Shown here: positions 16,963 to 26,299 of the stretch, piece by piece | How positions within the stretch are numbered: the first letter of the stretch is position 1 | How the letters are laid out: each line of letters begins with the position of its first letter | DNA from: Saccharothrix sp. ALI-22-I | GTDB lineage: Bacteria; Actinomycetota; Actinomycetes; Mycobacteriales; Pseudonocardiaceae | Direction of reading: 5' to 3' | Length of the DNA stretch: 64,000 nt | Assembly: GCF_001984175.1 (NCBI RefSeq) | Contig: NZ_MTQP01000069.1 | Span: forward strand, 868,001 to 932,000 | Notes under the pieces: generated by a model | Seen by the model: only the letters and a program-made list of their open reading frames with translations | What the model was told of the DNA's origin: nothing | Databases searched by the model: none | Position numbers and translations under genes: made by a program

Positions 16963-18795
16963 TCAGACCTCCTTCACAGCGGTGCTCTTCGCACCCGACA
17001 GCGCGCGGTCGTTGACGGCGGCCTGGATGGCACCGCCCAGACCGGACAGCTTCGGGTTGGACAGGAACTTCGACTTGGACGCCATGGAGACCAGCGGGTG
17101 CGTGACCAGGAAGACCACGACCAGGTCGAGCACGGTCGACATGCCGAGGGTGAACGCGAAGCCCTTCACCTGGCCGACGGCGATCACGTACAGGATCGCC
17201 GAGGCGAGGAAGCTGACCGCGTCCGCCGAGAGGATCGTGCGGCGCGAGCGGACCCAGGCGCGCGGCACCGCGGACCGGAACGTCCGGCCCTCGCGCACTT
17301 CGTCCTTCAACCGCTCGAAGAACACCACGAACGAGTCCGCGGTGATACCGATCGACACGATGAAACCGGCGATACCGGCCAGGTCGAGGGTGAACCCGAT
17401 CAGGCGGCCGAGCAGCACCAGCACCGCGTAGACCACCACGCCGGACAGCGCCAGCGACAGGATCGTCAGCACGCCGAGCAGGCGGTAGTAGAACAGGCAG
17501 TAGACGAACACCAGCGCCAGGCCGATGCCGCCGGCGATGAGGCCCGCCTTGAGCGAGGCCAGGCCGAGCGTCGAGGACACCGTCTCGGCCTCGGAGGCCT
17601 CGAACGACAGCGGCAGCGAGCCGTACTTGAGCACGTTGGCCAGGCCGTTGGCCTCGGCCTGGGTGAACCGGCCGCTGATCTGGGTGCTGCCGCCGAGGAT
17701 GGGCTCGTTGATGTTCGGCGCGGACACCACCTGGCTGTCCAGCACGACCGCGACCTGCTGCTGCACGTTGGCGGAGGTGAACTTGCCCCACTTGTCGCCG
17801 CCGTCGGCCTTGAAGCTCAGGTTGACGATGAAGCCGGCGCCCTGCGGGTCGGTGCCCGCCACCGCGTCGTCGATGTCCTCACCGGTCAGCCGCGAGTACA
17901 GGCTGAAGTCGTCGTCCTTCACGCTGCCGTCGGCCGGCGGGTTGACCGGCGCCAGCAGGTACTTCTCGGTCTTGTCCTGGTCGCAGGTCAGCAGCGGGAG
18001 CGCCGGGTCGTCGTTGCCCAGCAGCGGGTCGATGGTCGGGCAGGTGAACAGACCCACGTACTGGGACGCCGTCTGCGCGTCCATCGCGGACAGCTGCTCG
18101 TTCTGCCGGCACTCCCGGGCTTCCTTGATCGCCGTGGTCGGGTCGTCGGAGTACTTGCCGCCGAACACCGCCTGGCAATCGATCTGCGGCTCGGCCGGCG
18201 GCGCGGACGGGTCCGTGGCGGGCGGGGTGGTGTCGGCCGGCGGGGTCGTGGTCGGCTGGGCCTCGAACGCCGGCGCCGGGCGGCCCTGGGCGGTCGTGGT
18301 CGGCGCGACCGCGGTCTCCGACGGCGCGGTGCCGTCGCTCGCGGGCGGCGTGGTCGAGCCCGAGGCGGGCGGCGCGCTCCCGGTCGTGGTGGGCGCCGGC
18401 TCCGGCTGCGTGTTGGGCACCGGCGAGCCGATGACCTTGCGGAAGTTCAGCTTCGCGGTCTGGCCGAGTCGCTTGGCGCCCTCGCTGTCCGAGCCGGGGA
18501 CCGTGATCACCAGGTTGGTGCCGTCGCGGACGACCTCCGTGCCGGCCACACCCAGGCCGTTGACGCGGGTCTCGATGAGCGTGCGGGCTTGGTTGAGCGC
18601 TTCTTCGGTCGGCGTCTGCCCATCAGGAGCCCGGGCGGTCAGGGTGACGCGCGTGCCACCCTGGAGGTCGATACCGAGCTTGGGTGTCGCCTTGCCGTTC
18701 CCGGTGAAGAACACCAGGGAGTACAGCGCGACCACGATGAGGACAAATGCGCCCAGGTACTTCGCGGGGCGGATTTGCCCGGCCGGAGGTGCCAC
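16963..18795 (-). CDS. secD: Protein translocase subunit SecD
   Basis: 610 aa. The N-terminal helix (about 13–31), GIDLQGGTRVTL signature, P1 extracytoplasmic domain and C-terminal five-helix bundle (IAGFIVSIGITADSFVVFFERLKDE) are all present. Residues about 124–203 are a Pro/Thr/Ala-rich low-complexity insertion inside P1, a common but variable trait of actinobacterial SecD. AGGAGA precedes GTG 18795. Works with SecF and YajC in protein export. Confidence 0.96.
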   Translation of the reverse strand: MAPPAGQIRPAKYLGAFVLIVVALYSLVFFTGNGKATPKLGIDLQGGTRVTLTARAPDGQTPTEEALNQARTLIETRVNGLGVAGTEVVRDGTNLVITVPGSDSEGAKRLGQTAKLNFRKVIGSPVPNTQPEPAPTTTGSAPPASGSTTPPASDGTAPSETAVAPTTTAQGRPAPAFEAQPTTTPPADTTPPATDPSAPPAEPQIDCQAVFGGKYSDDPTTAIKEARECRQNEQLSAMDAQTASQYVGLFTCPTIDPLLGNDDPALPLLTCDQDKTEKYLLAPVNPPADGSVKDDDFSLYSRLTGEDIDDAVAGTDPQGAGFIVNLSFKADGGDKWGKFTSANVQQQVAVVLDSQVVSAPNINEPILGGSTQISGRFTQAEANGLANVLKYGSLPLSFEASEAETVSSTLGLASLKAGLIAGGIGLALVFVYCLFYYRLLGVLTILSLALSGVVVYAVLVLLGRLIGFTLDLAGIAGFIVSIGITADSFVVFFERLKDEVREGRTFRSAVPRAWVRSRRTILSADAVSFLASAILYVIAVGQVKGFAFTLGMSTVLDLVVVFLVTHPLVSMASKSKFLSNPKLSGLGGAIQAAVNDRALSGAKSTAVKEV

Positions 18796-18935
18796 GGTCC
18801 GTCCGTCTCCTGATAGTTGACAAGGTCAGCGAGGGCGCAGCGTACCCCTGATGGTGTGAGCTGCGCGTCACTGCCTGGAGTCGGCAGATTGACCGTTGCC
18901 GGCTCCAGGCCGAAGGGCTTGCTGGTTACTTCGGG

Positions 18936-19298
18936 TTACTTCTTGCTCTCCTGCTGCGCGGGCGCGGCGTCGACCGTCTCGTCCACGACATCGTCCACGT
19001 CGTCCACGACCGCGTCGCTCTCGGTGTCCGCGACGACCTTCTCGCGGATGGCCTGGCGCAGCCAGGTGGTGACCACACCGTCGGCGATTTCCAGCTCGAT
19101 CGTGTTGTCGTCGTCGTTCACCTCGGCGACCGTCGCGTACAGCCCGGAGGTGGTCATGACCCGGTCACCCGGCTCCAGGGAGTTCAGCAGCGCCTGCTGT
19201 TCGGCCACGGCCCGCTTCTGCTTGCGGGCGCTGAGGAACAGCGGCACCGCGAGCAGCACGAGCAGCAGCGGGAACATCAAGGAGGACAGGTCCATCAT
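18936..19298 (-). CDS. yajC: Preprotein translocase subunit YajC
   Basis: 120 aa. One N-terminal transmembrane helix (about residues 6–22) is followed by the YajC domain with the LNSLEPGDRVMTTSGLYATV motif and an Asp/Val-rich acidic C-terminal tail. Auxiliary subunit of the SecDF complex. It lies 94 bp downstream of ruvB and 140 bp upstream of secD on the same strand. Confidence 0.95.
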   Translation of the reverse strand: MMDLSSLMFPLLLVLLAVPLFLSARKQKRAVAEQQALLNSLEPGDRVMTTSGLYATVAEVNDDDNTIELEIADGVVTTWLRQAIREKVVADTESDAVVDDVDDVVDETVDAAPAQQESKK

Positions 19299-19392
19299 TC
19301 TCCGATCAACCGGACGGGCGAACGCGATCAGCGCCCGGTACGTCCGAATTTCTGGGATGCCACCGCCGATTGTGCCAGGTCAGTAATCCCGA

Positions 19393-20454
19393 TCACTCGG
19401 TGGCGTCGTCGAACAGGGAACGGGTGGCCTCGCCGGGCGCGCCCGGAGGCGGCTGCAAGCCCAGGTGCAGCCAGGCGGTGGCGGTGGCCACGCGACCACG
19501 GGGAGTGCGCGCCAGCATGCCCGCGCGGACCAGGTACGGCTCGCAGACCTCCTCGACCGTGGTGGGTTCCTCACCCACCGCGACGGCCAGCGTGGAGACG
19601 CCGACGGGCCCGCCGCCGAACGAGCGGACCAGCGCGCCCAGGACCGCGCGGTCCAGTCGGTCCAGGCCCAGCTCGTCCACGTCGTAGACCTTCAGGGCGT
19701 CGCGGGCGACTTCCAGGGTGACCGCGCCGTCGGCGCGCACCTCTGCGTAGTCCCGAACCCGGCGCAGCAGCCGGTTGGCGATGCGGGGCGTGCCCCGGGA
19801 GCGGCCGGCGATCTCCCGGCCGCCGTCGTCGTGCAGGTCGACACCGAGGATCTTGGCCGAACGGCGGACGATCAGCTCCAGCTCGTCGGGGCTGTAGAAC
19901 TCCATGTGCCCGGTGAAGCCGAACCGGTCGCGCAGCGGGCCGGTGAGCGCGCCGGACCGGGTGGTGGCGCCGACCAGGGTGAACGGGGCGATGTCGAGCG
20001 GGATGCTGGTCGCGCCGGGGCCCTTGCCGACGACCACGTCGACCCGGAAGTCCTCCATCGCCAGGTACAGCATCTCCTCGGCGGGCCGGGCCATCCGGTG
20101 GATCTCGTCGATGAACAGCACATCGCCCTCGACCAGGTTGGACAGCATCGCGGCCAGGTCGCCCGCGCGTTCCAGGGCCGGGCCGGAGGTGATCCGCAGC
20201 GACGCGCCCAGCTCGGCGGCGATGATCATGGCGAGGCTGGTCTTGCCCAGGCCGGGCGGCCCGGACAGCAGCACGTGGTCCGGCGGCGAGCCGCGCTGCA
20301 TCGCGCCTTGCAGGACGAGTTCGAGCTGTTCGCGGACCTTGGGCTGGCCGACGAACTCGTGCAGGTCCTTCGGGCGCAGCGTGGTCTCGACGTCCCGCTC
20401 GGCGGGGTCGGGCAGCGGGTTGAGCGTGTCCTCTTCGAAGTCGTCGAAATTCAT
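19393..20454 (-). CDS. ruvB: Holliday junction branch migration ATPase RuvB
   Basis: 353 aa from ATG 20454, which overlaps the ruvA stop (ATGA). Walker A GPPGLGKT is at 65–72, Walker B FIDEIH at 114–119, sensor [18 protein letters not shown] at 162–179 with the arginine finger, then the winged-helix C-terminal domain ([13 protein letters not shown]). The hexameric motor drives branch migration with RuvA. Confidence 0.97.
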   Translation of the reverse strand: MNFDDFEEDTLNPLPDPAERDVETTLRPKDLHEFVGQPKVREQLELVLQGAMQRGSPPDHVLLSGPPGLGKTSLAMIIAAELGASLRITSGPALERAGDLAAMLSNLVEGDVLFIDEIHRMARPAEEMLYLAMEDFRVDVVVGKGPGATSIPLDIAPFTLVGATTRSGALTGPLRDRFGFTGHMEFYSPDELELIVRRSAKILGVDLHDDGGREIAGRSRGTPRIANRLLRRVRDYAEVRADGAVTLEVARDALKVYDVDELGLDRLDRAVLGALVRSFGGGPVGVSTLAVAVGEEPTTVEEVCEPYLVRAGMLARTPRGRVATATAWLHLGLQPPPGAPGEATRSLFDDATE

Positions 20455-21041
20455 CGCTTGCGACCCAGGGCGGCCAGGGAGCGGCGGAGGACCTCGGACG
20501 TGCCCAGTGTGCCGTCGGCGGCCAGCACGGCGTCCACGGCCTGCTCGGCCTGCTTGGCCGGGAAGCCCAGGCCCAGCAGCGCCTCGGTGACCTGCGTGCG
20601 GACCTGGCCGGTCTCGGCGGCGGCGCTCGGCGCGGTCTGGAGCTGGCCGACCTTGTCGCGCAGTTCGATGATCAGCCGTTCGGCGCCCTTGCGGCCGATG
20701 CCCGGCACCTGGGTCAGCACGGTGATGTTGCCTTCGGCGAGCGCGGCGCGCAGCTTGTCCGGCTCCAGCACGGCCAACGTGGCCAACGCCAGCCTCGGCC
20801 CGATCCCGGACACCGTCTGCAGCAGCCCGAACAACTCGCGCGCCTCGGCGTCGGCGAACCCGAACAGGGTCAGCGAGTCCTCGCGCACGACCAGCGCCGT
20901 GGCCAGCCGGACCTCCTCGCCGCGGCGCAGCGTGGCCAGCGTGGCGGGGGTGGCCTGCACGGCGTAGCCGACGCCGCCGACCTCGACGACGACGTGGTCG
21001 AGCCCGATGGACAGCACCTGCCCGCGCAGCGACGAGATCAC
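20451..21041 (-). CDS. ruvA: Holliday junction-binding protein RuvA
   Basis: 196 aa. The OB-fold N-terminus ([26 protein letters not shown]), paired helix-hairpin-helix motifs ([13 protein letters not shown] and [15 protein letters not shown]) and the C-terminal RuvB-contacting domain ([18 protein letters not shown]) are all seen. GTG start overlaps the ruvC stop by 4 nt. Confidence 0.97.
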   Translation of the reverse strand: MISSLRGQVLSIGLDHVVVEVGGVGYAVQATPATLATLRRGEEVRLATALVVREDSLTLFGFADAEARELFGLLQTVSGIGPRLALATLAVLEPDKLRAALAEGNITVLTQVPGIGRKGAERLIIELRDKVGQLQTAPSAAAETGQVRTQVTEALLGLGFPAKQAEQAVDAVLAADGTLGTSEVLRRSLAALGRKR

Positions 21042-21631
21042 TGACCCTCACCTCCGGTCTTCGCGGCCGACATCCGACCACTGGCCTGCGCCAGTCTCGC
21101 GCGGTGCGTCCGGGCCATCTCAGCCGCCCTCGCCTGCGCCTCCTCCAGGCGCGACCGCATGGGCGCGCGCCACAGGTGGCAGATGGCCAACGCCAACGCG
21201 TCGGCGGCGTCGGCGGGCTTGGGCGCGGTCTTGAGGCCGAGGAGTTTGGTGACCATGGTGGTGACCTGTGCCTTGTCCGCCCGGCCGGAGCCGGTGACGG
21301 CGGCCTTGACCTCGCTGGGCGTGTGGAACACGACCGGCAGGCCCCGGCGCGCGGCCGACAGCGCGACCACGCCGCCCGCCTGCGCGGTGCCCATGGCGGT
21401 GCGCACGTTGTGCTGGCTGAACACCCGCTCGATGGCCACCACCTGCGGCTCGTACCGGTCCAGCCACTCCTCGACGGCGTCGGACAGCTGGAGCAGCCGC
21501 ACGGCCAGGTCCGCGTCCGCGGGTGTGCGCACCACGTCCACGGCGATCGGCCGCACGGTGCGACCGGGGCCGCCGTCGACCACCCCGAACCCGCACCGGG
21601 TCAAGCCGGGGTCGACTCCGAACACGCGCAC
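21038..21631 (-). CDS. ruvC: Crossover junction endodeoxyribonuclease RuvC
   Basis: 197 aa. The four catalytic acidic residues are in place: Asp7 (VFGVDPG), Glu68 ([10 protein letters not shown]), Asp141 and Asp144 ([13 protein letters not shown]). The C-terminal about 30 residues are a basic extension. It resolves Holliday junctions. The GTG start lies 20 bp from a SOS box, so the ruvCAB unit is likely DNA-damage inducible. Confidence 0.97.
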   Translation of the reverse strand: MRVFGVDPGLTRCGFGVVDGGPGRTVRPIAVDVVRTPADADLAVRLLQLSDAVEEWLDRYEPQVVAIERVFSQHNVRTAMGTAQAGGVVALSAARRGLPVVFHTPSEVKAAVTGSGRADKAQVTTMVTKLLGLKTAPKPADAADALALAICHLWRAPMRSRLEEAQARAAEMARTHRARLAQASGRMSAAKTGGEGQ

Positions 21632-21651
21632 GCTGGTCCTCTCAGCCGCCG

Positions 21652-21667
21652 ACGAACACCAGTTCGA
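21652..21667. promoter_or_regulatory. LexA/SOS box upstream of ruvC
   Basis: ACGAAC-ACCA-GTTCGA differs from the actinobacterial SOS consensus TCGAAC-N4-GTTCGA at one base. It is 20 bp upstream of the ruvC start, matching the known LexA control of ruvC in mycobacteria. Confidence 0.82.
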
Positions 21668-21724
21668 ACCTTAAGGGGTGGACCCGAATGCCGCCGTCAT
21701 GACACGCACCCCGGCCGTGACATG

Positions 21725-21740
21725 CGTTCGGTGACGAACG
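21725..21740. promoter_or_regulatory. Palindrome upstream of the GGDEF gene
   Basis: CGTTCG-GTGA-CGAACG, perfect 6-bp arms with a 4-bp spacer, in the 197-bp ruvC/GGDEF divergent region and 89 bp before the GGDEF start. The arms are the SOS half-sites in the opposite order, so this is not a LexA box; the protein that binds it is unknown. Confidence 0.4.
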
Positions 21741-21828
21741 GATACCCCCCGATCGACACAGCGTCACGATGTCACTACAGTGCCTAAGTCAAGTGATCGA
21801 CTCCAGTCGCGGCATAAAGCGGGGTGCC

Positions 21829-23352
21829 ATGACCCTGAGGCGGTTCGGCATCGTCACCGCTGCCGTCTGCGCCCTGGTGGTCGGCATCGTCTGCCTGGTC
21901 GTCTCCGGGGTGCTCGACCGGCCCACGTCGGTGGCGATCGACAAGTTCACCCAGCTCCTCGCCTCTGCCGCGGCGATGGTGTCCTACTGGCGGGCCGCAC
22001 GGCGGCGTCAGGGCGTGGCGCGGCGCTGGCGGCTGTGGATGGCCGCGGCGATGGCGAGCCTGGTCGTCGGGTTGTGCGCGTGGATCTGGGGCCAGGTGTT
22101 CCTCGGGGTGTCGCTGCCCTCGTCCACGCTGGCGCCGCTGGGGTTCATGCTCGTGCCCGCGCTCACGCTGTGCGCGATCCTGGTGTTGTCGCACGGCGGG
22201 TCGGGCAAGCTGCCGGGGCACCGCAGCAAGCTCGTCGTCGCGCTGGACGGGCTGATCGTGGTCGGCTCGCTGTTCGTGCTCACGTGGGTGTCGCTGCTGG
22301 AGTCGATGGTCCGCGCGTGGGCCACCTCCGGGCCGGGCTTCGCGACCGTCGTGGCGCACCCGGCGGCGTATCTGGTGATGCTGGTCGTGCTGCTGGTGTC
22401 GTCGTGGACGCACCGGTCGGTGCGGCAGCTGCCGGTGCTGTTCATCGCGCTGGCGGGCGTGGCGCAGTCGGGTTCCGGCTGGGTGTTCGCGTTCCTGGTG
22501 AGCAAGGGCGCCACCGCCATCCCCACGGCCGCGGACATCGGGTTCATGGTGTGCCCGGCGCTGTTCTTCCTCAGCTCGATCGCGCCCGGTGACGGCGCGC
22601 GGGAGCGGGCCGGTTCGGCGCGGCTGCGCGCGGGCGAGCTGCTGCACCTGCTGGTGCCGTACCTGCCGATGCTGGTCACCGGTCTGTTCATCGTGGTCGG
22701 CACGGCGACGGGCGTGCGGCTGAACCCGTTGGAGATCTACGTCGGGCTGGGCGTGGTGCTGCTGGTGATCGCCCGGCAGCTGCTGACGCTGATCGACAAC
22801 GTGCGGCTGCTGGAGCAGCTGCGGGACAGCCGGGAACGGCTGCGGCACCAGGCTTACCACGACCCGCTGACCGGGGTGGCGAACCGGGCGCTGTTCCGGG
22901 AACGGCTGGACGCGGCGCTGGCCGGGACGTCGCCGGCGGTGGTGCTGTTCATCGACGTGGACGGGTTCAAGGACGTCAACGACAACTTCGGCCACGCCGA
23001 GGGCGACGCGGTGCTGCGGATCGTGGCGGCGCGGTTGCAGGCGTGCGTGCGGACGCAGGACGTGGTGGCCCGGCTGGGCGGTGACGAGTTCGGCGTGCTG
23101 GTCGACGGCTACCCGCAGGCGCCGGAGGAGATCGGGCGGCGGGTGCTGGAGGCGATGAGCGAGCCGCTCCGGACCGCCAACGGCTCGCACGAGATCCGGG
23201 CGTCGATCGGCATCTCGCACCGCGACGCGTTCGACCCGTCGTTGACCGCCGACGACCTGCTGGGCACGGCGGACGCGGCGATGTACACGGCCAAGCGGCT
23301 GGGCAAGGGGATGGTCGTCGTGCACGGATCAGTGGAAGCGGAGTTGTCGTGA
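21829..23352 (+). CDS. Membrane-bound diguanylate cyclase (GGDEF)
   Basis: 507 aa from ATG 21829. About nine or ten transmembrane helices (residues 10–330) precede a short coiled segment (LLEQLRDSRERLRHQ) and a GGDEF domain. The active site GGDEF is at 417–421, and an inhibitory I-site RTQD (408–411) stands five residues before it, so the enzyme should make cyclic di-GMP with product inhibition. No EAL domain is present. The membrane part resembles a multi-helix sensory input domain. Its stop overlaps the start of the downstream cupin gene. Confidence 0.93.
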   Translation: MTLRRFGIVTAAVCALVVGIVCLVVSGVLDRPTSVAIDKFTQLLASAAAMVSYWRAARRRQGVARRWRLWMAAAMASLVVGLCAWIWGQVFLGVSLPSSTLAPLGFMLVPALTLCAILVLSHGGSGKLPGHRSKLVVALDGLIVVGSLFVLTWVSLLESMVRAWATSGPGFATVVAHPAAYLVMLVVLLVSSWTHRSVRQLPVLFIALAGVAQSGSGWVFAFLVSKGATAIPTAADIGFMVCPALFFLSSIAPGDGARERAGSARLRAGELLHLLVPYLPMLVTGLFIVVGTATGVRLNPLEIYVGLGVVLLVIARQLLTLIDNVRLLEQLRDSRERLRHQAYHDPLTGVANRALFRERLDAALAGTSPAVVLFIDVDGFKDVNDNFGHAEGDAVLRIVAARLQACVRTQDVVARLGGDEFGVLVDGYPQAPEEIGRRVLEAMSEPLRTANGSHEIRASIGISHRDAFDPSLTADDLLGTADAAMYTAKRLGKGMVVVHGSVEAELS

Positions 23353-23813
23353 ACGGGGATTCGACGGTGACGGCGGACGAGGCCATCGCGGCCCTGGGGT
23401 TGGCGGAACTGCCGGTGGAGGGCGGGTGGTTCGGGCAGTCGTGGCGCTCGCCCGAGGTGTCCGCGATCTACTACCTGCTGCGCAAGGGCGAGTTCTCCGG
23501 TGTGCACAAGCTCGACCACGTGGAGATCTACGCCTACCACTTCGGCGCGCCGCTGCGGATGCTGCTGCTGCACCCGGACGGCACGGTGACCACACCCGTG
23601 CTCGGCCCCGATCTCGCCGCCGGCCAGCGCCCCCAGGTCGTCGTGCCCGCCGGCGTCTGGCAGGCCAGCGAACCGGACGGCGAGTGGTCACTGGTCGGCA
23701 CGGTCGTGGTGCCGCCCTACACCGACGACGTGGTCACCTTCGGTGCGGCCGACACCCTCGCCCCGCTCTACCCCTCGCACGCCGACACGATCCGGCGGCT
23801 CTGCCGGCTGTGA
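23349..23813 (+). CDS. DUF985 cupin-superfamily protein
   Basis: 154 aa. Cupin-5 (DUF985) features are GGWFGQSWRS, IYYLLRKGEFSGVHKLDHVEIY and the jelly-roll strand VVVPAGVWQASEPDGEWSLVG. Members are small single-domain cupins of unknown reaction. GTG 23349 overlaps the GGDEF stop (GTGA), so it is coupled to the diguanylate cyclase; whether they cooperate is inference only. Confidence 0.85.
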   Translation: MNGDSTVTADEAIAALGLAELPVEGGWFGQSWRSPEVSAIYYLLRKGEFSGVHKLDHVEIYAYHFGAPLRMLLLHPDGTVTTPVLGPDLAAGQRPQVVVPAGVWQASEPDGEWSLVGTVVVPPYTDDVVTFGAADTLAPLYPSHADTIRRLCRL

Positions 23814-24008
23814 GAGCCCGCTACCCGGTCAGCACGAACGGCGTCCGCGCCGAGAACGCGCCGGAGGTGGCCACGATGTCGAACTGCACCAAGGCCGTCG
23901 AGCTGCCTGGCACAGCAGTCCACGCAGGGTAGCGATCCGATCGAGACGCCACCCCGCGTCGCAACACTCCCGATACACCGGTTCCCCCTTTCGGGGTAAG
24001 GCGTGGTG

Positions 24009-24512
24009 TCAGCCCATGGTCTTCTGGCCGTCGATGGTCTCGCGGATGATGTCGGCGTGGCCGGCGTGCTGGGCGGTCTCGGCGATCAGGTGCAGCACCA
24101 CGCGGCGGACGCTCCAGCTGGCGCCCGGCTCGAACCACGGCGCCACCGGTAGCGGGTGGGCGGTGTCCAGGTCCAGGTCCCGGAGCAGCCGTTCGGTCTT
24201 CGCGGCGGCCTCCTCGTAGTCCTTGAGCAGGCCTTCCAGGGTCTCGCCTTCGAGCATGCGGAAGCCGTTCACCCAGTCCCCCTGGACGCTCTCCATCAGC
24301 TCGGCGCCGCCGACCGCGAAGCGCATCCAGCTCTCCTCCATGTCGCGGACGTGCTTGATGAGGCCGCCGAGGGACAACTGGCTCGTGGTCGGCGTGAGCC
24401 GGGCCTGCTCGTCGGTCAGCTCGCGCACGGTGAAGCGGAGGAACCCGCGGTGCCTGGCGAGGGTGGACAGCAGGTCGGTGAGCTCGGTCGAGGCGATCGC
24501 GGTGGTGCTCAT
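24009..24512 (-). CDS. DinB-family protein (DUF664-like)
   Basis: 167 aa, four-helix DinB fold. Candidate metal-binding histidines are in LIKHVRDMEESWM (about residue 53) and AETAQHAGHADIIRETIDG (about 145–155), the typical DinB triad arrangement. Probably a thiol- and metal-dependent transferase; substrate unknown. Monocistronic. The 195 bp between its stop and the cupin gene hold no clear gene, only a short CCCC-GAAA-GGGG-type hairpin just behind the stop that could act as terminator. Confidence 0.85.
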   Translation of the reverse strand: MSTTAIASTELTDLLSTLARHRGFLRFTVRELTDEQARLTPTTSQLSLGGLIKHVRDMEESWMRFAVGGAELMESVQGDWVNGFRMLEGETLEGLLKDYEEAAAKTERLLRDLDLDTAHPLPVAPWFEPGASWSVRRVVLHLIAETAQHAGHADIIRETIDGQKTMG

Positions 24513-24626
24513 GGGTTTCTGCCTTCCGTTTCGGCGTTGGACTCAGGCTATGAGCTATCGCGGACAACTCCGGTCCTGAATTGCGACCGACGGTGGAAAT
24601 TCCTCCTTCGATCTACGCTCGGCGGC

Positions 24627-24938
24627 GTGGACCTCCCCGTGATGCCACCCGTGCGGCCGATGCTGGCCAAGGCCGTCCACTCGGTGCCGCGCGAGATCGA
24701 CGCGACCACGCCCGGCGCACAAAGCCGGTGGAACCCGACCAAGACGCTGTCCTGGCAGCCGGTGCGGCCGGAACTGGTCGTCGAGGTCCGCTACGAGCAC
24801 CTCCAGGCCCGACGTTTTCGGCACACCAGCAGGCTGGTCCGGTTCCGCCCCGACCGCACCCCGGAGTCGTGCACGTACGAGCAACTCGAAGAGGTCGCAC
24901 CGGCAGAGCTGATGGAGATGTGGCGGCGGGACAAGTAG
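24627..24938 (+). pseudogene. Internally deleted ATP-dependent DNA ligase (LigC-like) remnant
   Basis: The 103-residue reading frame joins the first part of an actinobacterial ATP-dependent DNA ligase (VDLPVMPPVRPMLAKAVHSVP, residues 1–21) directly to its C-terminal OB-fold end (SRWNPTKTLSWQPVRPELVVEVRYEHL... RFRHTSRLVRFRPDRTPESCTYEQLEE). Full-length LigC-type ligases are around 350 aa; the nucleotidyltransferase core with the KxDG lysine is missing. The fusion is in frame with no stop, so the deletion removed a multiple of three bases or was followed by drift. Not catalytic. Confidence 0.85.
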
Positions 24939-24975
24939 GTCGGGAGCTGTCCTGGTTGTCCGGCATGCTGGGCTG

Positions 24976-25929
24976 GTGACCGACACCGCCGGCCGGCTGC
25001 TCGCCCTGCTGTCGCTGCTCCAGACGCCGCGCGAGTGGCCGGGCAGCGAGTTGGCGCGGCGGCTGGAGGTCAGCCCGCGCACGATCCGGCGGGACGTGGA
25101 CCGGTTGCGGGGGCTGGGTTACCCGGTCGAGGCGTCGATGGGCGCCGAGGGCGGGTACCGGCTGGTCGCGGGCACGGCGATGCCGCCGTTGCTGCTGGAC
25201 GACGAGGAGGCCGTGGCCATCGCGGTCGGTCTGCGCGCGGCGGCGCAGCAGACCGTCGCGGGCATCGAGGAGGCCTCGGTGCGGGCGCTGGCGAAGCTGG
25301 AGCAGGTGCTGCCGTCCCGGTTGCGGCGGCGGTTGAGCGCGCTGGGTGCGGCGACCGTGCCGGTGGTGTTGGGCGCCGACGGCGTGACCGTCGATCCGGC
25401 GCACCTGACCGTGCTGGCGTCCGCCATCGCGAACCGGGAACGGCTGCGGTTCCGCTACTCCGCCGCCGACGGCGCGGAGAGCAGGCGGCACGTCGAGCCG
25501 CAGCACCTGGTGCCGTCCGGGCGGCGCTGGTACCTGCTGGCGTTCGACCTGGAGCGGGACGACTGGCGGTTCTTCCGGGTGGACCGGATGACGGCGTTGT
25601 CGGCCACCGGTGCGCGGTTCACGCCGCGTCCGCTGCCGGCCGCCGACGCGGCCACCTACGTGGCGGAGCACATCCTGAACCGGGCCCCGACCTACACGGC
25701 GGTGGCGACCGTCCACCTGCCCGCCCGTGAGGTGCGCGGTCGGTTCGGCGGCGCCGAGGTCGAGGAGGTGGACGAACGGACGTGCCGGGTGCGCCTCGCC
25801 GACACGGTGGAGTACCTGGCGTTCCACCTGGTGCAGCTGGGGTGCGAGTTCGAGGTGCACGAGCCGCACGAGCTGGTGGAACACCTGCGCGGGGTGCACG
25901 ACCGGATCGGGCGCGCGGTCAACGGTTGA
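24976..25929 (+). CDS. YafY-type WYL-domain transcriptional regulator
   Basis: 317 aa. N-terminal winged HTH at about residues 5–60 (RLEVSPRTIRRDVDRLRGLGYPVEAS with the GYRL wing), central WYL domain with RRWYLLAFD near residue 180 and a C-terminal WCX-like extension (TVEYLAFHLVQLGCEFEV). WYL proteins sense nucleic acids or nucleotides and often answer DNA damage, but many are general regulators. GTG start. It follows the ligase remnant by 37 bp. No adjacent target is evident. Confidence 0.9.
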   Translation: MTDTAGRLLALLSLLQTPREWPGSELARRLEVSPRTIRRDVDRLRGLGYPVEASMGAEGGYRLVAGTAMPPLLLDDEEAVAIAVGLRAAAQQTVAGIEEASVRALAKLEQVLPSRLRRRLSALGAATVPVVLGADGVTVDPAHLTVLASAIANRERLRFRYSAADGAESRRHVEPQHLVPSGRRWYLLAFDLERDDWRFFRVDRMTALSATGARFTPRPLPAADAATYVAEHILNRAPTYTAVATVHLPAREVRGRFGGAEVEEVDERTCRVRLADTVEYLAFHLVQLGCEFEVHEPHELVEHLRGVHDRIGRAVNG

Positions 25930-25939
25930 ACGCCGGGGC

Positions 25940-26173
25940 TCAAGCGGCGACGGCGTCGTACGCGGCGTCCAGCACGGCCCGGCCGTTGGCGGTCAGCCGG
26001 GCCGGGCCCGACTGGGACGAGATCAGGCCCGCGCGGACCAGCCGGGGGCCGATGAACTGGTCGCAGCAGCAGATCCCGTCGACCAGCAACGTGCCGGCGG
26101 CGTACACGCAGCGGCCCGCCGCGACGGCGCGCAGCACGGCGCGGTCCCTGGGGGTGATGGTGGTGGTGTCCAT
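25940..26173 (-). CDS. Small winged-helix-like protein of unknown function
   Basis: 77 aa from ATG 26173, with GGAGGGAGA just upstream. Residues about 10–70 read as a helical domain ending in a strand/helix pattern (GPARLTANGRAVLDAA) similar to the C-terminal part of winged helices; a CCC cluster is at ICCCDQF. Convergent with the WYL gene, 10 bp apart. No family recognised. Confidence 0.6.
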   Translation of the reverse strand: MDTTTITPRDRAVLRAVAAGRCVYAAGTLLVDGICCCDQFIGPRLVRAGLISSQSGPARLTANGRAVLDAAYDAVAA

Positions 26174-26299
26174 GGCGGTCTCCCTCCGTGCGTCGGGTGC
26201 TCTACCCGTACGACGAAGCAGACTGCCCGGGTTCGACACGTCCCGGCGGAAACCCGGGTGTACCGATTCCGACTGCGTGAACTCCCGATCGAGTGAAGC

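Noticed and set aside
21725-21740. Second SOS box upstream of the GGDEF gene
   Set aside because: Half-sites are in the reverse order (GTTCG...CGAAC), which does not fit the LexA consensus.
23821-23930. Minus-strand open segment ending ...FSARTPFVLTG between the cupin and DinB genes
   Set aside because: Reads like a protein C-terminus but has no start, ribosome site or recognised family; too short to call a remnant.
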